In this document: positions 1-11,498 of the stretch, piece by piece
Numbering within the stretch: position 1 is the first letter of the stretch
How the letters are laid out: each line of letters starts with the position of its first letter
NCBI RefSeq assembly: GCF_003573695.1
Contig: NW_020650859.1
Coordinates: 806,001 to 870,000, forward strand
Direction: 5' to 3'
DNA: 64,000 bases
From: Papaver somniferum
Lineage: Eukaryota; Streptophyta; Magnoliopsida; Ranunculales; Papaveraceae
Program-made: the position numbers and the translations under genes
The notes under the pieces: model-generated
Databases searched by the model: none
Seen by the model: only the letters and a program-made list of their open reading frames with translations
What the model was told of the DNA's origin: nothing

Positions 1-557
1 AGATCCTGTTATTCCGCGATTGTCAATGATTCTATAATTTTCCTACAATATGTATGCAAATGAAAAACTTAGAAACAAATCACTTTGGCTTTCAATAAGG
101 GGTGCAAATTTATTTATTTTTACTTTTTTTTTGGGCTTAATAAACTATACTGTGGCTAGGCCTCTAGGACCATTTTTATAGTAAAAGTTGTTCATATATT
201 CAATGGTGACCGGAACCAAAGGGATGGCACTACACATCACAGCAAATTAAAGCAAATAACCAAACATAACATTCTCATACTATTTTTTCTTTGGGTTTTT
301 CTTATCTAATTGAAAGAGATATGACATAGGGTAGTAGTAGTAAGGCAGAAAAAGTACAGAATGCTTGCAAACCACCCACTAGATTTTTATGCGCACCTTA
401 TCCTCGTCCCGATCATTATCAGTATAGCATCTAAAAAACTAGCAGTAGTTTACGGTTCAAACCGATTCTACATTTTCATTGTAATTACCACAAGAGATAT
501 CGGGTATAACTATACCACCAGAGTACTAAGACGATTGATCTCAAGAGCGTCTCCGAT
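1..557. other. No gene recognised; AT-rich
   Basis: AT-rich DNA upstream of the strictosidine synthase-like pseudogene. A short open frame at 361-561 resembles no protein I know. Nothing else is supported here. Confidence 0.5.
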
Positions 558-1345
558 ATGATTCATAACCGGTATTTATTGGCCTTGACTTGCGTTGTAT
601 TAGCTGCAAGTCTATTTCAAGATTTTCTCTACTCTCCGATTGCATGTCCAATGTATAAGGTTTGTGTATTTTTGAATTTTATAGAGAGTGATAAAACTTG
701 GAGAAGGATGCTTAAAACAACCGGTAGATATTACTGTAGATAAAGATGGTATAATATACACAACTACAAGGGATGGTTGGATTATAAAGATTCGTAAAAA
801 TGGAACATGCGAAGATTGGAAATTTGCAGGCGGTGACACGTTACTGGGAGTCACTATGTCAACTAAAAATGCAGGCGATGTTTTAGTGTGCGACTATTGG
901 AATATTAGCGACATAGATAAGGTAAGCTACTTGACTTCATTAGCTTTGGTGAAAGATTTTTTTTAGTACGAAGAACTTTTTATGCTCAATTTCAGGGGCT
1001 GTCGAAATTAAATGAAGAAGGTTGTCGAAATTAAATGAAGAAGGTGTGACAGTTCTTGCATCAGAAATCGATGATTGCAGAGTAAAGTAATATTGCAACA
1101 TTTTCTGTATCTTTTTATGGATGCACAGCTTCAAGTCAAGATAAATGACCAAAGAAAGACCGTTTTGTAACCTCAGATAGACGCTGGATCATTCACTAAT
1201 ACGGACTCACTCCTAATTTTCTTGACAATGTCGTGCATTACAATTTCGCAGATGAAGTAATTGAAGCAGCGGACGGTATTTTATACTTCAGCGGCATTAA
1301 CACGAAAGTTGGACTCCACTAGTGGTATCTTGGCGTACTCGGAGC
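558..1345 (+). pseudogene. Strictosidine synthase-like (SSL) pseudogene
   Basis: This is a remnant of a strictosidine synthase-like six-bladed beta-propeller gene. A hydrophobic signal-like leader begins at 558 (MIHNRYLLALTCVVLAASLF). After a frame change near 690-720 a typical propeller stretch follows, with VDKDGIIYTTTRDGWIIKI, then a blade containing DTLLGVT and GDVLVCDYW. Further on come EEGVTVLASEIDD at about 1030-1070 and ADEVIEAADGILYFS at about 1250-1295, where the family normally has FADDVIEASDGSLYFS. The reading frame changes at least twice, a 20-bp duplication lies near 1005-1040 (gtcgaaattaaatgaagaag twice), and a TAG stop interrupts the segment after GLH at about 1320. The C-terminal third is absent. 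True strictosidine synthase makes monoterpene indole alkaloids, but most SSL proteins are not known to, so no alkaloid role should be inferred. Confident as to family, certain that it is broken. Confidence 0.85.
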
Positions 1346-1779
1346 TATGCCTAAGGCTTAGTCCTATGGTATGCTAATATAGCGGCTAGATTAGCAGTTT
1401 ACGTCAGCTAGGACAACATCCCGAGTCCTTGGTAGATTAGAAATCCACGTCAGATAAGACCACTGTCCAGTGTTGTTTGGTTCAGCGCAACCAATCTCAA
1501 CCGTCAGGTCAAAAAATAAATCTACGCTGAACCATTCAAGGCTACTATCTCGCTACTAGTTTAACTGTGAAAAAAATGCTAGAAACGAGAACTAATATCA
1601 ACAAATAGACAACATTTTTTGTTCTTTGAACTGCAATTCATTTTGGCTAATCTAATTGTTCAATCTAGCCCATAAAACCTTGGGTGACAGGAGGATTCTC
1701 AAGTACAATCCTACCACCAAAAAGACGACGGTACTTCATGACAGTTTTTGTCGTCCGTAGGTGCCTGGCAGCCAGCTAG
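1346..1779. other. No feature recognised
   Basis: Sequence between the SSL remnant and the start of the duplicated SPH block. I see no coding potential and no repeat shared with the rest of the window. Confidence 0.4.
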
Positions 1780-2295
1780 ACCCATAAACTATTTCCTGCA
1801 AAATTTACCCGTATCCTCAAATATTGTTTTCTAAAATAGGTGCTAGAAATCGATGCCCCACTTTAAAACGTTGGGCAACTTTTTCGAACAAGTTGGGTTT
1901 GCTACGTGTGTTTTTTGGCAACACTGAATGACAATTTATGGCGATGCCCAATATCATGGTAAAATTCATGAAAAGAGCTCTCAACCTCGTAAAGAAAGAC
2001 ACCACCATGCATTACAAATATGCAGTAAGTTTTCATGTAAAGATAAAAAAATTTTTAGCAAATATTTTATTTCCTGGAGTAACTATATACCATAATAATA
2101 CACAACATAGTAACTCGTACAACCCCAATTCAACATAAATAAAATTCTAATTCAGGAATATGATGACATGCTACATGCTTGTTAGTCCTAACCCCTGCGA
2201 CTATAAAACACTATGAAAAGAAGAAAGCAGTAAGCCAGTAATCATTAGCATTATCCTTTGTTTTCATTTTCAACGTTGATTCCAATTCCATTATA

Positions 2296-3165
2296 ATGCC
2301 AAAATTATCATTTCTAGTTTTAGGATTAGCTTTTGCCATCTTTTTTATTCTTTTTAGTTTATCATTATTTCGTGCACAATCACTCGATGGTTTTGACATT
2401 GTTCGGAACAAAAAGATTATCACCGTACAAAATGATATAGATCCAGACATTGTTTTCAAAATCCATTGCCAATCAAGTGAAGAGGATTTCAGAGAGCATA
2501 TGCTATATTACAAACAAAGTTTTCAAATCCAAGTCAGCATGATCCTAGTGAGAAAAGGACGACATAATGGAGTTTTTGCTTACAAAACTTGGAGAGACTA
2601 TAACAAACATTATTTTTTTTTTCTTTTCTTTTTACTAATAAGAAAAAGTTACTGACAAAGTAGAGATAGTAAGGGTGTATCCCACAGTTGAGGACTTTGA
2701 GATGTTGTTCCAATTGAAGATAGTTTTTGGAGATCAGGCAAAGAGCCTTTCTTTAAAGGTTTTACAACAAACTTGTTCAAAGGTTTTTAGACACCTATTT
2801 TGAGGCAGACCAAAATGTTTTGAGACATGCTCAAGGTTCGGCTGAAAACTTGTGTTTTTGTCTAGGTTCGGCTGATAACTTTTCAGTCGAACTTACACAA
2901 ATGTATGCTTCAAAACATTTTGGTATGCCTCAAAACAGGTTTCGGTTTTTAGACACAAAAGGATGTTATCCATTGCATAATTTGTCTTCCATCCGGTACT
3001 TCTAGTCTTTCCTTGCATAGTCTCCATCATTCTTTGATTACTTCTGAGGTTGAAGGCTTTACAGTGAAGTTGAGAGTCCCAGTTTAAGACGATTGTTTTT
3101 AGAGCATTCGTCGAGATACTTGTTATTATGGTAAAAATGAGACACATAAAAAATTTCTCCTATAA
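2296..3165 (+). pseudogene. S-protein homologue (plant self-incompatibility S1) pseudogene, copy 1
   Basis: Copy 1 of the SPH family. It starts with MPKLSFLVLGLAFAIFFILF, a secretion signal, followed by the S1-family core with VTVQNDIDPDI-type residues (here ITVQNDIDPDIVFKIHC) and LYYKQSF. Compared with the intact copy on the minus strand, a block of roughly 20 codons around the second conserved cysteine is missing, and the following frame is shifted. Translation then runs through AYKTWRDYNKHY into a T-rich insertion. The final exon part (gattgtttttagagcattcgtcgaga at about 3089) lies beyond a 475-bp insertion and has its own stop. SPH proteins are small secreted cysteine-rich proteins; Papaver PrsS is the stigma self-incompatibility ligand, but most homologues have unknown roles. 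This copy cannot make the full protein. Confidence 0.9.
2612..3087. mobile_element. Fold-back insertion inside SPH copy 1
   Basis: Present in copy 1 but absent from the matching position of copies 2 and 3. Its middle is an imperfect inverted repeat: TTTTGAGGCAGACCAAAATG near 2800-2820 pairs with CATTTTGGTATGCCTCAAAA near 2917-2936. The internal word 'taggttcggctga' occurs twice. No clear target duplication was found, so the ends are approximate. Confidence 0.55.
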
Positions 3166-3727
3166 AAAGATATTTTCTTACAAATGATTCTAGTTCTAGA
3201 CTGATAATGGATAATTACATAAAAGAGGAATATAAAGGTGGTTTAGCTCCCACTAATAATATTCCAAAGAACCTCATGTCAATCCAGTATTTCTGTTTTC
3301 TTATGGAGATTTAATAATTGCTAGCCTCAATATCATGTATGCAAGGCTTCTTGATGTATTTGTTTTATATGTGAGTCAAATGTGTATTAAAATATTAATA
3401 AAAATTACTACGTATGGAAATGGCAATATATATACACATACGTATATTGGTATGTGCTTACCGGAAAGATAACAAGTAATTATAGATATAGTTTTATCAA
3501 CTACCATTTAATCATAACTTTTGTTGTTAATTCTGATTATAAATTTTGATAAATCTCCCTATTAGTGCAGACATCATTTAGGCATGGGATACCCCCAGTT
3601 AGGTTAGTAAGGGAGCTACAATGGCACCGTTTGGAGGAGGTAAAGCTCAAGGAACTAGTAAATGGAAGGAACAGTTCCAAAGCCTTTACATAAGGGAAGT
3701 ATTTGAGTAATGGGAGGAGTGCCTAAG

Positions 3728-6440
3728 TGATGAGTGCCAAATATTGTATATATTTTATCCCTTTTTATTGGCATTTACTCATCTTTTGTGCATTAATTCT
3801 ACATTTTATCCCATATTCTGTATTTTCATTGTTTTCAAGAATAAATATTTTTTCTTACTTAATTTTGCATTTTTAGGTAACAAATAAAATCTGGATGAAG
3901 TGCGGAGCAAAAAGAGCAGAAAAGTAGTGAAAAGCCGGGAGGAATTACGCAAGGAAGCCGCGAAGAATGTTGCGCACAAGACCAAAAAGCTAGGAATGGG
4001 CTCAAGAAGGAAGAATTGTTCTTAAAGAAGATATGGGCTTGGCATACCCAAGGCCCAAAACCCTTACCCAAATCCATTTCCTTTATCCATGCCCATTTCC
4101 ATGAGAGCCGTCAGATTGGATCCATCTTGTCATCCAACGGTCACCTCATCATTGTGCATCAAATCCCGATGATTCCGCCCAACACTACAGCACCTAACCT
4201 AATCTAGCACCGTTGACTTCGTTGTGTTCCACATCCAACGGTCGCTACAAACTTCTTCTCTCTTAGCCGTCCGACCTACCTACCATCTCCATATCCAGCG
4301 GCTCAGCTCGCCAAACATCGAACCAGATGCTCCCGCTTCACACCCTAGCACCAAACCCTATACTACCACCCAAACACTCCCTTCTTCCCAAAACATCGAT
4401 CTCATCTTCTCCACCCGACCATTTCCAGAACCACCACCACCTGCTCTACCCTGCCACCACCAGACCTCGAGTTCCACCACCACCACAAACACCCGACAAC
4501 ACCACCATCTCCATCAACCGACAACAAAACCCATCATCCTATTTCACCCATTTCATTAACCCTACCCACTGTTAGGGTTTTGACATGAGAGAACTAGGTT
4601 GATGGGAACTGAATTCGTAGCAGAGGAGCAGAAGAAAGCATGGGTCATCGACAAGAAGGACAAGGAACAACAAACAAGGAAATTTGGTGAGTGATTTTGA
4701 AAATCGAAAAAACCCTAATTTCAATTTAGGGTTTCGAAAATTTAGGGTTTGTTGTAAACTATAAATATGGATGTTGTTGCCACTGTTAAAACTTGTTCTT
4801 GGGTCATCCAAGTAACCATCAATTAGGGTTTATTTTAGATTTAATTTTAATTTCAAATTTCAATTTTAATCCAATTTCATAATTAGGGTTCTTGTTCACT
4901 GTGTAGTGTTTGATGTTTTAGTGTTTAATTGTTTGATTTTTTGTTAGTCTAATGCTCTTAGTTTTATAAATTCACTGTTAGCTTAATGTTTAATTTCTGT
5001 TTAGCTTTCATGTCCTGTTAGTGTTTAGGTTTAGTGTAATGTTTGTCATGTTCTAATCCATCATGCTAGGGACTTGATGAATCCCTAATTTCTTATTGTG
5101 TAGTACATTGATCATATTGCTTTAGAAGGTTAAACAAGTTTAGTGACAGATCACTTTCACAATGTATGCCAAGTATACTTTGTAGTTAGGTTCATGAGCT
5201 GTTGATAAGCTGCAACTTAAGCTGAATTCATATGTCTTTTGACTAATTGTACCTTAGAAAGACAGTTAGTACTTTGGAAAGAATACCATAGTTGTGTTTA
5301 ACATGTCTATAGGAGAATACATAGTAGAAGTTAGAGTGAATTCAATCCCCTAGTTCTCACTCATTCCCCACTGTTCTTCATTCCCATCCACAATTTCTCT
5401 CCCATGTTCTGTTTTAGTAAGTTTTAGCTCCTATCATATTTGCATTTTACTTATTGTTTTACTTCAACACAACAACCTCACTCCATCTTCAATGCTCACT
5501 GTTTTGTAAATGCTTCTGTTTAGTGTCAAGTAAATGCTTCTGTTTTGTAACTGCTCACTGTTTGTTTCCCCTCATGCTCACTGTGGTGTCTTAACATCAC
5601 AATCTTTACTTGTTTCACACACTGCCACAATCTTCTTATTTCACCATTTCAACCTCACTGTTTACCTCCCTTGGCTTGCTGCAACCCTGTTGCTGCCACT
5701 CCACTCCCCTTGCAGCTACCCTGCTACCACTGCTGCATTACTTTTCTTTCTTGGCCTTGTGCTGCTGCTACTTTTCTTTCTTGGCCTTGCTGTGCAGCTC
5801 TTGCTCCTGCTGCTGATACTACCTGCTGTGCAGCACTTGTGCTGCTGCCAAGCTGCTGTTGCTCCTGCCTACTGCTGCTGCTGCTCCAAAGCTCATTTCA
5901 CTCCTGAGCCCAAGTCCAATTCAGTGAAACCAAAGGCTAAAGGCCCAACCAACTGAGCCCAAAGCTCAGTTCACTCCCAAAAGCCTCTGAAGCCCAGTTA
6001 AGGCCAAAGCCTAGTTCACTACCAAGCCCAAGTCACAAGTGAACTGTTAAGCCCAATTCACAGTTGAACTGTTGAGCCCAAAGCTCAAATCAGTTCACTG
6101 AAACCAAAGCCCATAGTCCACATTTCTGAGCCCAAGCTCAGTTCAATCCAATTCAAAATCATTCAAAGGCCCAAAGCACAATCATAACCCATTGGTTACC
6201 AAAATCCATTGGTACCCAAAGCCCAACAATAGCAAATTTAGGAACCCAATTAGCTAGAAAACTCCAAACACACCCGATCTCTGTGGATCGACCCGTACTT
6301 GCACGAGCCACAACCGACGACCGTGCACTTGCGGTATTACTGTAGGCCCCCGTTTTTCTGCGCATAATTTTATACATATCTCCGGGCCCACCAAGTTTTT
6401 GGCCGGGGATAATTTCTAAGGACCTTTTCAAAGCCTACCA
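3728..6440 (+). mobile_element. Solo LTR of a gypsy-type retrotransposon, about 2.7 kb
   Basis: The element starts TGATGAGTGCC and ends CCTACCA (TG...CA) and is bordered on both sides by the 5-bp duplication CTAAG (3723-3727 and 6441-6445). The flanks rejoin as one continuous segment in SPH blocks 2 and 3, which have no insertion here. The 5' part has the 'gagtgccaaatattgtatata' type of sequence common in plant gypsy LTRs. The 3' part has 'tggatcgacccgtacttgca' and 'caagtttttggccgggga', the latter resembling the primer-binding region of Athila/Tat-type elements with a small deletion. No gag or pol coding sequence is present. The open frames inside (leucine/cysteine-rich at 5534-5956, proline-rich at 4224-4575) come from GCTGCT-type and CCA-type low-complexity DNA and are not genes. 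Confidence 0.85.
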
Positions 6441-6540
6441 CTAAGGTCAAATCAGGTGGTAATGGTCGCTGATTTTATCTTGCCAACAATGTCATTGTCT
6501 CAGCTATAAAATTTCGATACTCTATGTTTTACACAAGATC
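6441..6540 (+). repeat. Distal end of SPH block 1
   Basis: Continuation of block 1 after the solo LTR. It matches the segment around 43870-43985 and the reverse complement around 13000-13110, including 'aaggtcaaat' and 'ttgccaacaa.gtca'. Confidence 0.75.
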
Positions 6541-6591
6541 TAAATAATAAGTTTCTTTCTTGATTTACTGAACTTCAATTTTATTTGATAA

Positions 6592-6622
6592 CTAGTATCT
6601 AACCCGTGCTACGCACCGGGAC
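6592..6622 (-). mobile_element. Helitron-like 3' terminus
   Basis: Read on the minus strand, a short hairpin (CCCGGTGCGTAGCACGGG, 6603-6620) is followed about eight bases later by CTAG and then T, the arrangement expected at a plant Helitron 3' end. The body would extend toward higher coordinates. I could not place a 5' terminus and saw no RepHel coding sequence, so any element here would be non-autonomous or truncated. Confidence 0.5.
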
Positions 6623-9600
6623 CGGTGGAATCAGTCAATTTCCCTGGCCTTCCCCGCACCCATAGACAAATGCATTAATTATTTTTTTTTGAAAAATTTG
6701 TGATTAGTTTTATTTATGTCTTATTATTCAATCGTTTAAATTTAGTATTAATAATTCATGTTAATGTATTGGTTTTTATGGACATATATTAAAATAATTG
6801 AAAAGAAATTGACTCCATAATTAAATTAAATTTTATTTATAGTTGAACAAAATTATAAACTTATTTATGTTGAGATTAAAGAAGTTGATTAATGGATTTA
6901 ATTTTGGATATGCTCTATTTTTTATGTTAATAAAATTAGGAATGTTTTATAGTGACTCTATATGCAGTGACTTTGTGTCATTACTGCCAATCCCTTTACC
7001 ACAAAAAATTTGGATGTGGTTCAACGATCAAAGGACGATACTGCCAATCCCTTTTAGTCCAACTGGTCTAACTCCTTCCTTATGTATACTATTTTTTAGA
7101 AGTAGAATTGGAAACCAAATTTTAATATAACATATATAAAAATTTGTATCTTCAAAAACCGTTGTTGTGGTACTATGCATAATTAAGAGGTGATTGATGG
7201 ACTCTAAGGGATTTCTTTTTGGTACAATATAAACTATATCGGATTGATTTCACAAACCAATAAACAAACAACTCTTGTAAATGAATGCCATATCATTGTT
7301 GCAACTCGTATCACTAATATACTTACTAAACACAAATGGACAAAAGAAGCCAACACTATCACACAGATTAGATTGTCATTAGATTGTCAAAAGATTCATA
7401 TTCGTTGTATTCTCCATAATTTTCCGATTAATCATGTGATACAAATGTGGTTGTTATTGAAAAATGATAAATTAAGTGTCACCGAAAACTCCCGGATCAT
7501 AGGATCTGTTTATTTTATTCCCCAGATACGTTATGTGTTCATATATATCACAGAGGAAGTTGACGAATGGTAAATAACTTCTAATCCTCTATATAGCTCT
7601 CAATCATCTCTAAATTTAACATTGATTCTAGGTATTGATAGTTGCTTTTCCGCACCAATTGATTTTGGACATCTGAATTCACAAGCGTGTTGGCTTTTTT
7701 TGTTATACTTCTGTTTGTTGGATTTGATCGAATGAAAATATATTGCTCTATATGGGTCGTCAATATTGAAGGAGGAGCAATATATTTTCATTTGATCAGT
7801 CCATATCATGAAGAAAATGCGATATCGTATTCACGACTCGAGTGATCATATTTAATACAATCTACACCAGAAGCATCAAGCAATTATTTATAAAATTCTC
7901 AAATTTTTTTTATGTCATTAAAAAACATTACAAGTTGCTTAAGATTTCAAAGTGTACATGTTTTTATGAGTTAGGTAAGATTACATACATGTTACTCAAA
8001 ATTCACCAAGTTTATAAGAAACTATAACATGCTCACATTCGTTACTAACTCTTTCATTTCTTAGAAGCATGAAAAAATACCATACTTTAAATATTCAAAA
8101 ATCTATTTACGTCATGATAAAATTGCAATATTATGCTCAAACATTTTATCCATAACATATCATTTGTAGTAGTGCAATGATCAAATTCAACAAATTTCTA
8201 ATCTCCATTTTGTTTATAACAAGATATGCGGAAACTAGATTCTCGCTCATTTCAAAAGTATGAACATCTTTAACAAGATTGTTCTATCCAAAGTAAACTT
8301 TGAGATCGTACCAATACCGAAAATCCTAGCGATGTGAGTGTATCTCAACACCACTTTCTTTCGAACGATTTAATTCGATTCGATTCGATTCAACTTTTGA
8401 ACCTATAACCTATCAAAACAAACATGGTGTAAAAAACACCAATATATACCAACCTCTCACTGTATCCACAATTACATTAACTAAGCTTGAAAAGCGTTGT
8501 TAATAACATTTGATATCCTTGCAATGTCGTGCAAGAATAGCAAATAATCTCATAATCAATATTATGTTTATTTCTTAGTGAGAGTTGATATTCACATTTG
8601 TTTTGACTAGGTTTCTAAGTCTTTCGGTTTTGGTTTCATATCAAATTCTATCTCATAAGTTTCAAACTTATATGAGTCACATGTTTATTGTCATACACAA
8701 TAATTTCCAATATCTTGTTTCCTTAAAATTTTCTAAGATTGAACAATCAATTTATTCAATTTAGAATGTCATTATTTGATCATAACAATAACTACAAATA
8801 GTCTATCAACCATACCTCAATTGATGTTAAAGCTCAATTGGTTATAAACCATTGTCCATTCTTTGCATACCAACATATAAATCGGCAACCCCATTGCTCC
8901 ACACATCGAATAATCTCCCGCATTTTTATTTCATTGGAAAATAAAAACTTGCTCAAGTAAGTGAATTCGCACCTATCACAACCACTTACATGTGAGAATT
9001 TGAAACCAAAAAATAAGTAATTTTTGCACTTACATAATTACTTAAAAATCAATCAAAATATAGTACTCCAAGTTTCTCTTTAGTGTCAAACAAAGATTCA
9101 AACTTATCTAATTTAAAACGTACATATTTATATCTTTCTACTAAGCATATTATCAAACACATACGGTGCATTAGTTTGATTTCTAACAATGATCTTCTTT
9201 TATATTACCAAAACAAGAGTATAAAGAAATAAAAATCAAAACATGATTTCTAATGTTGTTTTTTACATCTCTAATCTCAAATATCACGTCCCAAAATTTA
9301 AATAGACATATATAACGATTTGAAATCACCACATCTCTCAAACTAAATACCCATATTGAAAATTTTAAAATGGGTTTTTAAGATATGTTCCTGATCTACA
9401 AGTTCCGTGCAACATACAGATTCAAATTTACTACACAAAGATTAGGAAAAGCGGATTTAATCAGGATTAATTTTCTTCCCGTTAGAATTTTTCAGATACA
9501 TTATGTAGTTTTCTAAAATACTTTAAGAATATTTTCCAGACTCCAAAAATTTGACATGGATGATTCTCATGATGTCTAATACACCCGGTTAAAATTTCAA

Positions 9601-10890
9601 GACACAGTTCATTTTCTGGTAAGAGATAAAGTTAAGAATCTATAACATGTTAAAAACATTTGTTTAACATCAACAATATTTGTTTATGCCAACTTTTCAC
9701 AAAGAAAAATATTTAACCATGTTATTCCCAGTCTATCAATATTAGACATAAAATTAACTTTACGTATCAGGTTACCTAAAATCTCAAGCATCATGTTGAA
9801 TCGTTAAAGAAAAAATATACCGGTTATAATTCTATCCAACAAAATAAAACAATGATACTTATCGCGTTTGAGCAATTGTTTTATTTTGGTATCCATGGCA
9901 GAATAAAACGTCTTAAAATTATTGAAACAATTGCCGAATTATGCCTGCACAACAAATAAAATCAAACACGAAACAAACAACGTTATGGCTGAGTCGCGGA
10001 CTAGGTCGCTATCTTTAAGACGTTTCGCGGCTCTGCCCAAGATTGTGCAAGCAATTCTTCAATGGCGCGTCGTCCCCAGGATAAAACAGCCGAGATCAAT
10101 CTCTTACACAATCGCTCTTTGCACGGCGAGAGGATGTGAAACTTCTACACTTCATTCTTGCTCAGAAACTCATTTAGAAAAATAAGAGATGTTCACACAC
10201 TTTTTTGTTTCTCTAAAATTCGTTTTCTTTTGTAAACTCAAGTCATAAAGAAAAACTTTCTCACTACAAAAAAAGATTTTAACAACTCTCCAAATCTTTT
10301 TAACACCAAAGCATAAAAGAAAAACTCTCTCATTTTGTTTTCCCAACCAAAATTCTGATTTATAGTCGAGAGTTTCAAAATAATTAAATGTTCTTTAAAA
10401 TATTATTATGGTGCAGTTAAACCATTGAAACCCACAAAAATGTAACGGTCAAAGTTAATGATAACAAAATTAATTTTTGGGGATTTTAAAATAAAGTGCC
10501 ACACTTCCAATTTCATGTTTAAGAAAGTACCACTGTTTTTTTTAATATTTATAAAATGCCATACTATTGACTTTTTCCGTTCGTTTTTCCGAGAAAACGG
10601 TTAACTGTCATTAGTGCCTACGTGGCAGTAAATCAGCCATGGTAAAATACATTTAAGTCCCTAAATCATCTAACTAGTACTGATTCGAATCGACTTAGTA
10701 ATACGAGTCACTACCGAGTTGGGTTGCGAGTAAGTGGCGAACTAAACCATGACTCAAATCGTTGAAATCGTTGGTTACAGTTTCAACTAAACGGTTAACT
10801 GTCCTTGGTTACAGTTTCAACTAACTACTGAAATCGTTGATTTAGTCTTTTCCCGATATTCTTTCTCTGTTCTTCTTTGCTGACTCTGCT
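6623..10890. other. AT-rich intergenic DNA, no recognisable gene
   Basis: About 4.2 kb of low-complexity AT-rich sequence, possibly the body of the Helitron-like element ending at 6592. Frames at 7244-7573 and 9922-10185 resemble no family I know. The second lies in a locally GC-richer stretch (about 9985-10140) that stands out from its surroundings. A GATTC microsatellite run lies near 8375-8395, and the phrase 'ttggttacagtttcaacta' occurs twice at 10772-10830. Confidence 0.45.
7731..7793. repeat. Strong hairpin with AT-rich stem
   Basis: The words AATGAAAATATATTGCTC (7732-7749) and GAGCAATATATTTTCATT (7774-7791) are exact inverted repeats separated by about 24 bases. It may be a miniature fold-back element or the hairpin of a small-RNA precursor; nothing here separates the two. 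Confidence 0.6.
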
Positions 10891-11044
10891 AACAACTTCT
10901 TGTTAGCCTAAACTATCTTGGTGGACTAAAATGCTGAGCTTGGTGGACTAAACGGATAATTTTGATTTTATCTAAGGGTAAAAACTGACGAGGTGAGGTT
11001 TTATAGGAAAAGAGGGGGCTACAGCTAGGTTTAGTCAACTTGTG

Positions 11045-11498
11045 GTTCCACCCCTGAGAATAATCGTTGAGATGATGACACAAATGAATTTGAGACAAGC
11101 AACATGTTTGTTTACTCCTGACTCATCTGGATCTGACTCGATATGTTTGTTTTGAGTCAGATCTGACTCATCTGAGTCAAAAATTTGTGAGTCAGGGGTT
11201 TAGTCCCATGAGTCAGGGGTATGTTGTTACCTGACTCAAACGGGTCCGAGTCAGGGATTATGTCTGAGTCAGATGTCGAGTCAGATCTGACTCAAAATGG
11301 AACACAAACGGTCTGACTGCTGATTCGGCCCGAGTCAGGGATTGACTCAGATCCAGACGCCGAGTCAGCTGCAAACAAACAGATTCAAGGTGGAAGTTGA
11401 ACCAGATTTCTCCACGGTTTTGATACCAATTTGCACTCCAAAACAGATTCAGTAGGAACACGGGATAAGATTTCTAACATCATATCTTCTGGAAGCAT
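11045..11498 (-). pseudogene. F-box gene 5' fragment, interrupted by an insertion
   Basis: The ATG is at 11498 and the frame reads MLPEDMMLEILSRVPTESVL followed by ECKLVSKPWRNLV, the canonical plant F-box helix region (LP, EIL.R.P..S.L.CK.V.K.W). F-box proteins bring targets to SCF ubiquitin ligases through SKP1. Coding similarity stops at 11388 where a GAGTCA-rich element begins, and resumes on the far side at 11099 with LSQIHLCHHLNDYSQG, matching LSQMHMNHHLKDFSAG of the paralogue at 25738. It then diverges after about 11045, so the F-box-associated domain is missing. The paralogue carries a TGA where this copy keeps the W codon of PWRNLV. Each copy therefore preserves residues the other has lost. 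Confidence 0.85.
11103..11387. mobile_element. GAGTCA-rich miniature element in the F-box gene
   Basis: About 285 bp that split the F-box coding sequence. It contains roughly 15 copies of GAGTCA or its complement TGACTC on both strands, and its edges carry the inverted words TGTTTGTTT and AAACAAACA followed by TGACTC on each side. No coding sequence. The target duplication is not clear (at most the 3 bp TTG), so the superfamily is open. Confidence 0.7.

Larger units (their letters stand above)
1780..3727 (+). repeat. Segmental duplication block 1 (SPH-bearing)
   Basis: This segment, continued at 6441-6540 beyond an inserted LTR, is homologous to 13000-15150 (inverted) and 41025-43985 (direct). 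Shared landmarks are 'cccataaactatttc' near 1783, the run 'aatgacaatttatggc' near 1930, the SPH gene, and the 3' flank with 'gtcttgccaacaa'. Homology covers promoter-side and 3' flanking DNA, so the copies arose by genomic duplication and not by retrotransposition. Confidence 0.85.

Noticed and set aside
4224..4575. Proline/threonine-rich open frames
   Set aside because: CCA-rich low-complexity DNA in the same LTR, with no family similarity.
5534..5956. 140-codon leucine/cysteine-rich open frame
   Set aside because: Low-complexity GCTGCT/CTTGGCC repeats inside the solo LTR; open in three overlapping frames.
9922..10185. GC-richer open frame (SRTRSLSLRRFAALPKIVQA)
   Set aside because: Looked like a possible exon or LTR edge, but no second exon, no repeat partner and no family match.
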